Shown here: positions 57,704 through 64,000 of the stretch, one piece after another
Layout: each line of letters starts with the position of its first letter
Numbering within the stretch: the stretch's first letter is position 1
NCBI RefSeq assembly: GCF_029962835.1
Contig: NC_080590.1
Span: forward strand, 57,162,001 to 57,226,000
From: Magnolia sinica
Taxonomy: Eukaryota; Streptophyta; Magnoliopsida; Magnoliales; Magnoliaceae
DNA: 64,000 bases
Direction of reading: 5' to 3'
The notes under the pieces: generated by a model
Database searches by the model: none
What the model saw: only the letters and a program-made list of their open reading frames with translations
What the model was told of the DNA's origin: nothing
Translations under genes and position numbers: made by a program

Positions 57704-58423
57704 AACTCCAAATCTATTCCCCCAAAGAAAGATAAAGAGTTTAAGAAAAAGGGAAAGAAAAAGGGCAAGTGTCACTTTTGCAATAAGCTAGGACACTACA
57801 TAAAGGAATGTCGACACAGGAAGAAGCAACTGAAAACTTAGGCTAACATAACAGAAGACCAACTTGTAACAATGGTTACTGAAGCTAACACAGTAATATC
57901 CGATGGTGGATGGTGGCTAGATACTGGTGCAACCATTCACATTTCAAAGGACTGAAACATCTTTAAGACCTATGAAGGTATTACAACTGGACAAGAAGTG
58001 AAGATGGGTAATAATGTTCGTACGAACATTGTTGGAAAAGGAATAGTCGATCTTCATTTTACATCAGGCAAAAGACTGACACTAGCAAATGTATTGCATG
58101 TACCTGACATGTCTAAAAATCTAGTGTCAGACGATCTTCTCAATAAGAGAGGATTCAAAATAGTGATTGAGTCTGATAAGTTGGTTATCACCAAGAATGT
58201 TATATTTGTTGGCAAAGGATATTCATGTAATGATATTATTAAACTAAATATTACTAATAATAATGATGTTTCCGTTTATATAGTGGATTTAGTATCTTTA
58301 TGGCATGCTAGACTAGGTCATATTAATTATTATTCAATGAAAAGAATGATGATCCTGAGACTTATACCGAAATATGAAATACAACAAAAAGGGAAATGTA
58401 ATGTGTGTGCCCATCTAAAATAA
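57704..58423 (+). pseudogene. Copia 3 zinc knuckle, protease and GAG-pre-integrase
   Basis: After the knuckle, WWLDTGATIHISKD at about 57920-57955 is the protease active site (DTGA), followed by a TGA where Arg is likely. Downstream: VKMGNNVRTNIVGKG, LANVLHVPDMSKNLVS, then LWHARLGHINYYSMKRM (HHCC start) and CNVCAHLK, where it stops. Confidence 0.8.
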
Positions 58424-59217
58424 TCAGAAAACCATCTGGGATTGGCATGAGAAAAACACAACCCATGGAGTTAATTCATTCTAATATTTGTGATTTAAAT
58501 AATACCTTAACTTGTGGAGGAAAAATGTATTTTATCACATTTATTGATGACTTCAGTAGATTTTCAAATGTATACTTGATAAAATCTAAAGATGAAGCCT
58601 TTGAAAAGTTTAAGCTTTATAAGGCAGAAATAGAAAATTAGTTGAATGTAAAGATTAAAGCCCTCGGAAGTGATAGAGGAGGTGATTACTCTTCTAATGA
58701 ATTCAATGAATTCTGTGAATCAAATGGTATAATCTATGAATTTACGGCACCTTACACACCTCAACAAAATGGCCTAGCGGAATGCAAAAATAGGACATTA
58801 GTTGAGATGATCAACTGTATGATATCAAATTCTGGATTACCACTGAATTTGTTGGGGGAAGCGTTATTAACAGCAAACCGTATTTTAAATGTTATCCCAT
58901 ACAAAAAATTGGATATCTCTCCATATGAATTATGGAAAAAGAAGAAACCATATCTTCATTACTTCAAAGTGTGGGGAAGTATAACAGAAGTCAGGATTAT
59001 TAATTCTAAGAGAGTAAAATTAGGTTCTAGAGGAATCAGGTGTGCTTTTATGGATTATGGGATCAATAGTCCCGTATATAGATTCCTGGTTCTAGAACAA
59101 ACTTCTTTTGCTGACAAAAACATGATTATAAAGTCTAGGGATGCTATATTTTTTGAAAATACAATATATAAAGATTATATAAATAATTATACAAAAGGCA
59201 GGTTGATGAAAATATAA
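58405..59217 (+). pseudogene. Copia 3 integrase
   Basis: PMELIHSNICDLNN (Asn replaces the expected first catalytic Asp), FITFIDDFSRFSNVYLI, LGSDRGGDYSSNEFNEF, TAPYTPQQNGLAECKNRT (the catalytic Glu is kept). A stop before LNVKIKALGSD lies at a likely Gln. It continues through NVIPYKKLDISPYELWK to the C-terminal domain. Confidence 0.8.
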
Positions 59218-59225
59218 TAGAACCA

Positions 59226-60901
59226 ATGAACGAAGAGCTTAACAACTTTCATGATAAATCTAATACTAATATAGAAGGAAATGAACCAAGGAAATTGAAA
59301 AAGGTAAGAAAAGAAGCATCTTTTGGCCCATATTTCTATATGTTCCTTATAGAAGGGGATAAAAATGGAATAAGAAAGGAGATTACTCTACCACTAAGTA
59401 TTGAAAGTGATCTATCAACACTTAGTGAAGCTCTCTCATCTCCTGATTAACGATGAAATAGATTCCATAGTCTCCAATAACACATAGTGTTTGGTCGATC
59501 TTCCACCAGCTATAGGATATAAATGGATTTTTAAAAGAAAGTTCAATCCTGATGGAACCATAAATAAGTTTAAAGCTCTATTGGTAACCAAAGGATTTAG
59601 ATAAAAGGAAGGTATCGATTTTTTCGATACATATGCTCCTTTTGCTCGAATATTTATTATTAGGACTTTAATTGCTCTTACTGCAATTCATCACCTAGTA
59701 ATCCATTAAATGGATGTCAAAACGGCATTCTTAAATGGTGATCTAGATAAGGAAGTCTATATGGAATAACCTGAAGGGTTTGTTCAACTCGGGCAAGAGA
59801 AAAAAGTGTGTAAACTAGTCAAATCTCTCTATGGACTCAAGCAAGCTCCTAAACAATGGCATGAGAAGTTTGATCAAGTAGTACAATCTAATAGTTTTAG
59901 AGTAAACCAAGCAGATAAGTGCATATATATTAAAAGTCAAATCATTATCTGCCTATACGTAGATGTTATGCTAATATTTGGACCAAATGAGGACTGTGTG
60001 AAAGAAACTAAAAAGTTTCTAAGTACCAACTTCGACATGAAGGATATGGGCAAAGCCGATGTAATATTAGCTATTAAGATTTATAATCTTAATGATGAAA
60101 TAGCCTTAACACAATCTCATTACCTAGAGAAAGTGTTAAAGAAGTTTAATCATTATGATGATAAACCGGTTTCAACTCCATTTGATCAAAGTATTAAATT
60201 GGTTAAAAATACTGGTAGATATAAAGCACAACAAGAATATGTGAGTGCTATTGGGAGTTTAATGTATGCAATGAATTGCACTAGACCTGATATAGCATTC
60301 ACAGTAGGAATGCTAAGCAGATATACCAGTAATCCAGGATAAGTACATTGGAATGTGATTTTCAGAGTTTTAAAGTATCTAAGAGGAACCATAGACTATG
60401 GACTGTATTATAAATCATATCCCGCTGTACTTGAAGGGTACAATGATACAAGCTGAAATGCAGATAGCATATAATCTAAATCTACAAGTGGCTGGATATT
60501 CACTCTTGGAGGAGGAGCAATATCATAGGCATCTAAAAAACAAACGTGCATATCTCACTCTACAATAGAAAGTGAGTTTATCGTACTTGGCGCTGCTTGT
60601 AAAGAAGATGAATAGTTAAGATACCTACTGATAAAAATCCCATATTAGCCAAAACCTACTCCTACCATATTTATCTTTTGTGATAGTCAGGCTACTCTTT
60701 GTCGTGCTATGAGTAAGACTCATAATGATAAGTCTAGAAATGTAGATCTAAGGCATAACTTTGTTAAAGGATTGCTCAAAGATGGAGTAATCACAGTGGA
60801 ATATGTTAAATTCATCCCGAACTTAACAGATCCCTTGACAAAAGGTTTATCCAGAGATCAAATAAGAAGAACCACTAAAGGAATGAGACTAAGATCCATA
60901 A
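59226..60901 (+). pseudogene. Copia 3 reverse transcriptase and RNase H
   Basis: RT blocks: GYKWIFKRKFNPDG, GIDFFDTYAPFARI, MDVKTAFLNGDLDKEVYME, SLYGLKQAPKQWHEKF, then LYVDVMLIFG, in which the second catalytic Asp of YVDD is Val. RNase H: EGYNDTS, SKSTSGW, STIESEF, FCDSQATL, LTDPLTKGLS. Stops before MDVKTAF, after YME, after NPG and within ISWAS match likely Gln or Trp codons. Confidence 0.85.
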
Positions 60902-61934
60902 TGTAACACCCTGAAAATCAGGGGTCGAGCAGGTACCCAACTCCCGAGTTCTAACACATCACTTATGAAATAAATATAATGATGATTCGATGTTGTCCAT
61001 GTTAGTGCGTAAAACATAAATGAAATTAAGCTAAAACAGTGAATCATACTCTAGGGACAGTTGAATTTACGCAAGCGGAAGACTGTGATAAGTAGATACA
61101 ATAAATATACACATTGCAAGTTAAATAGTTACAAGTATTGATTTAAAATATAAAATGTCAAGAGAGTGGTAGTCCTCTACAAGCATAAACCCTGAATCCT
61201 CGGCGATCAGAATGGTTTATATAAACCTGCCTGAATACTGCAAATATGAGAAAGCATCCTCATCATCTGCGAAGTTTGTCTCTGCCTAATCAGTCAGGTC
61301 TCCATCTAAAACTAAGACAGAGTCTGGATGGTGTTTAAAACACCGTCCCGTAGCGTGGGAGTGAGTGATCAACTCAGTGGAACAATAAAACAAAGGTTAA
61401 CATGTTCTCAATTCAGTCAAGCAATAATGATAAAACAATACAATCAAACATTCCTAAGTACTCTGATTAATACAAGAATGATATGTATTAATGATGCATG
61501 CCCTCGCCTGCACTCACTCTGCGATCTTCATCTAACGGTCGCGCATGTCAGTCACTTCCTCAGTGCTCTGCCCAACGCCAAACGGCACATGCAGTGCGGT
61601 GCATGAATGTGATTACCAAGTTCTTATTAGTCCTTTTCATACAATAGGATTGTGAAGCTAAGGTACCTCCTTTATATCGATTCTCAAACGATGATCCATT
61701 CTAGGGTTGTCAGTCTTAGTAAATCTCATACGATGTTACGGTTTTAGGTCGCTACAAAGGGCTCGTCACCTTATCAATGTAGACATAGTTTGTACTCTAA
61801 TTGCTATGGAAAGACTCGTCGCCTCAACGCAGTTTCAAAATACACTCAAGGTCACTACCACTCACACCCTACCAACTGGCAGTCTATTTTCAAAGGCTCG
61901 TCACTAACCCGACTAGGGACTACAGCCAAGCTGC

Positions 61935-62100
61935 GCAAGGGTAGGCCGACAGCTCGAATACAGTGTCCCATACCACCGTATTCGGCTCACGAGTTTGGAT
62001 TGCTTACTGGTCACTACGGGGAGGCTCGTGACCCCAGCGTAGGCCGATAGCTCGACCACGGTGTCCCATACCCCCATGCCCGACTCATGAGTCTTAGCGG
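61935..62100. repeat. Direct tandem pair inside the Gypsy LTR
   Basis: GTAGGCCGACAGCTCGA...CAGTGTCCCATACC and GTAGGCCGATAGCTCGAC...GGTGTCCCATACC, each followed by CGGCTCACGAG / CGACTCATGAG, with a ~95-base period. Confidence 0.8.
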
Positions 62101-63477
62101 ATCGAGGTACCAAGGTTAAAGGAGTTTTCACTGGTGAGTTTGGTACCTTGGATTCAAGCAGTAGCATCCATACAAGGTGAACATACATCGAGTCAATCGG
62201 GTTACTTGACGAGCTCGACTGGTACGAGCGCACCTCGAATTAATCGACATGAAGTGCACGAGCACTCCGTGTGGCCTAACCACTGTCGACAACCGAAGTA
62301 CGGCTCGGACTCATCGAACACGTCCTGCGTGGTAAAACAACCTTAGCCACCAAAACAGGGCCTGTTATCGATTACCTGGACTATACCATAGTCCCAAACA
62401 CATTCAGATATGAGAAATATGTACACATGACAATCATACAACATCTAACAATCAATGCAAACATGAAAAACATTTGAATGTATAATGAAACACATATAAC
62501 ATGCCATTCTACATATACGTATTCTACACAAACCACGCTATTTAGATTATAACAACTTGAAGGAATTTATGCATATAACTACGGTAGTTGGGAATCCTAT
62601 CCCAACAACCCTATTAAGTACAATTCATCTAACTACTTCACATACAGTCATGGTGTCACACACTTATACTACACATATCAACATACACAACATATGTTGA
62701 TTATAATATATCTGTGGACAAATCCTCGCAATAAGGAGTTGTCACGCACATAACAATTCATGTATTTGCATTCCATAAACATGGCTAACACAAATCATAA
62801 TTTCATGTCCATTCAGACATTTCAACAAACACATAGACTACACACTTTAACATACATGTATTAGACTAGTTATAACATATATCCTGAAGGGCTTGCCACA
62901 TACACAACAAGCATATATTCATGGTTAATAATCATGGCAAGCATAGATCCAAATTCCATATTCATTCAATTATATCAACAAACACATGGAATACACTATA
63001 TTCAACTCAATTCATATATATGTGTAAAGCGCAGGAAACGTCGTATTTAAGCATGTGATAGCAATCAAATCAGTCATAAATCATTAACTGACATTGAAAG
63101 CCTTGAAAGCCATAACCTAAACATTTATAGTCCACACCTTTCGCTGATAAACAAGTATCGAACTTAGTTTAAAAGCTAAGTCTTTGTCTATGGCACAACG
63201 GCTACCTGATTCATGAAATAGGTTAGTTATTTCGCCTATTACTCTATTTGGATATCTATATCAGTTTAAGGTTAGGATTTCTTACTCAAAAATGAAGTTA
63301 AAATCCACAGTGTAGCGAGGTGGGAGGGTGAATCGAGGCGTGAAGTAGCAGAACAGAAGGACGACAACAAACTCCAAGAATGTCCCTTTGATCTCCACTC
63401 TTTCCTCTCCATTTCTCTCTTCTCTCTCCTAGGGTTTGGAGAAATTCATATGGATTGAGAGAGAGAGGGTTTAAGGT

Positions 63478-63488
63478 CCTTATATAGG
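63478..63488 (-). promoter_or_regulatory. Probable TATA box of the Gypsy LTR
   Basis: CCTATATAAGG on the minus strand, beside a CT/GA-rich tract (63420-63470). Its direction agrees with the minus orientation of the LTR. Confidence 0.5.
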
Positions 63489-64000
63489 CTCAGGTTTGAT
63501 AGGAATGGCCCCAGGGCCAAGGTATACTTAGGTTATATCCAAAGGGCGTCTGTTTTAGCCCAACGGAGCACTTCTGGTGGCCCCCTTTTCATGTGCGGTC
63601 GGACTTAAGCTCCCTAACTATGGATCTAGGTCAGGCTGAGTTTTCGTTCTGATCGGGTTTGTACATCAGCCGTGGCGGACTCGTTTCAGTTCAACGGTCA
63701 CGGGCACTCGATCAGGGCCACAAGTGCATTGCCATGTATGAGATATTTTTCCTGATCCGAGGGTGTATTTGGGTCAGATTCTGATAGTCTGAATCCTTAT
63801 ATTTGGCCTGTAAGCGACACGACTCAGAGTACTTAAATTCGGATTTTATTTCTAAAGATATCCACGTTTCTCACGCACTTTGCTCCGGGCTCAAGTTGTG
63901 CATTTTTATACATAATTAAGACTTGATTTCTGAGGAGATTGTCAAGTCCAGTAATGCGGTCATAACTGTATAGTTTTACGGTTATTGGACTTTCGACGTA

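Larger units (their letters stand above)
56398..60901 (+). mobile_element. Copia LTR retrotransposon 3 (3' end cut by Gypsy)
   Basis: A probable 5' LTR ends GGCA at 56744. Next comes TAGTGTCAAAACTAG (56748-56762), a G-to-A decayed initiator-Met primer site. Gag, protease, integrase, RT and RNase H follow in Copia order. The sequence stops at SIM near 60901, where a Gypsy LTR begins. No 3' LTR remains in the window. Confidence 0.82.
60902..64000 (-). repeat. Gypsy LTR, minus strand (runs off the window)
   Basis: Begins TGTAACACCCTGAAAATCAGG on the + strand, the inverted 3' end (CCTGATTTTCAGGGTGTTACA) of many plant Gypsy LTRs. The 5 bases before it, CATAA (60897-60901), should be the target duplication. 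The other end lies outside. Contents resemble the LTR at 35558-38778 (about 61940-62100 versus 37645-37770). ORFs here have no domain. Length at least 3.1 kb. Confidence 0.7.

Noticed and set aside
61913-62346. ORFs within the Gypsy LTR at 61.3-62.3 kb
   Set aside because: They cover an internal tandem repeat of the LTR and have no known domain.

Overview
The window is plant nuclear DNA: AT-rich, intron-containing, and made mostly of layered transposable elements. It carries Copia, Gypsy and LINE retrotransposons, CACTA, PIF/Harbinger-like and hAT-like DNA elements, and a very abundant family of short repeats whose inverted arms contain GTGGGGCCCACCATGATGTA-type cores. From memory such repeats suggest a magnoliid-type angiosperm, but the sequence does not prove this. 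The only plausible host genes are two copies of a small heavy-metal-associated (HMA) domain gene and one broken CC-NB-LRR (NLR) resistance gene.

Layout. 1-2.6 kb: inverted-repeat (foldback) MITE with nested MITEs. 2.6-5.3 kb: MITE fragments, a CACTA end with subterminal repeats (3551-4006), a complete family-B MITE and a PIF-like end. 5.4-16.6 kb: copy 1 of a direct segmental duplication. It holds a 4.7-kb Copia element on the minus strand (8197-12895, 5-bp target duplication), then HMA gene copy 1 (13330-14146) with a TATA box, then an unidentified ORF. 17.2-19.9 kb: NLR pseudogene on the minus strand with four nonsense codons and a frameshift. 20-22 kb: SINE-like and MITE sequence. 22-25.6 kb: decayed Copia with a 3' LTR full of a CGATGNCATCG motif. 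27.5-34.2 kb: decayed L1-type LINE lying between two (TA)n tracts. 34.3-35.3 kb: second foldback MITE, flanked by TG/CA repeats. 35.5-38.8 kb: Gypsy 3' LTR with a stub of internal sequence. 39.1-41.2 kb: solo LTR with an exact 5-bp target duplication. 41.3-47.3 kb: MITEs, a hAT-like GAGCTCG-rich element and nested PIF-like elements.

47.4-55.1 kb: copy 2 of the segmental duplication, with the HMA gene copy interrupted upstream and downstream by two PIF-like MITEs whose empty sites survive in copy 1. 56-60.9 kb: SINE-like head, a 130-bp tandem duplication and a third Copia element (plus strand) whose end is cut by a Gypsy LTR on the minus strand that runs off the window (60902-64000).

How the parts fit. 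The duplication gives paired filled and empty sites, so insertions and deletions since duplication can be read directly. HMA copy 2 lost the TATA box by a short deletion and gained a 1.1-kb MITE between promoter and first exon. Both copies seem to have lost the ancestral start codon, yet the rest of the reading frame is open in both. Stops in the retroelements and the NLR often fall where the family has Gln, Arg or Trp, the pattern expected from decay of methylated cytosines. I found no CRISPR, rRNA, intact tRNA or complete host operon-like system. The most notable items are the HMA pair beside an NLR remnant, the foldback families, and the datable nested insertions.
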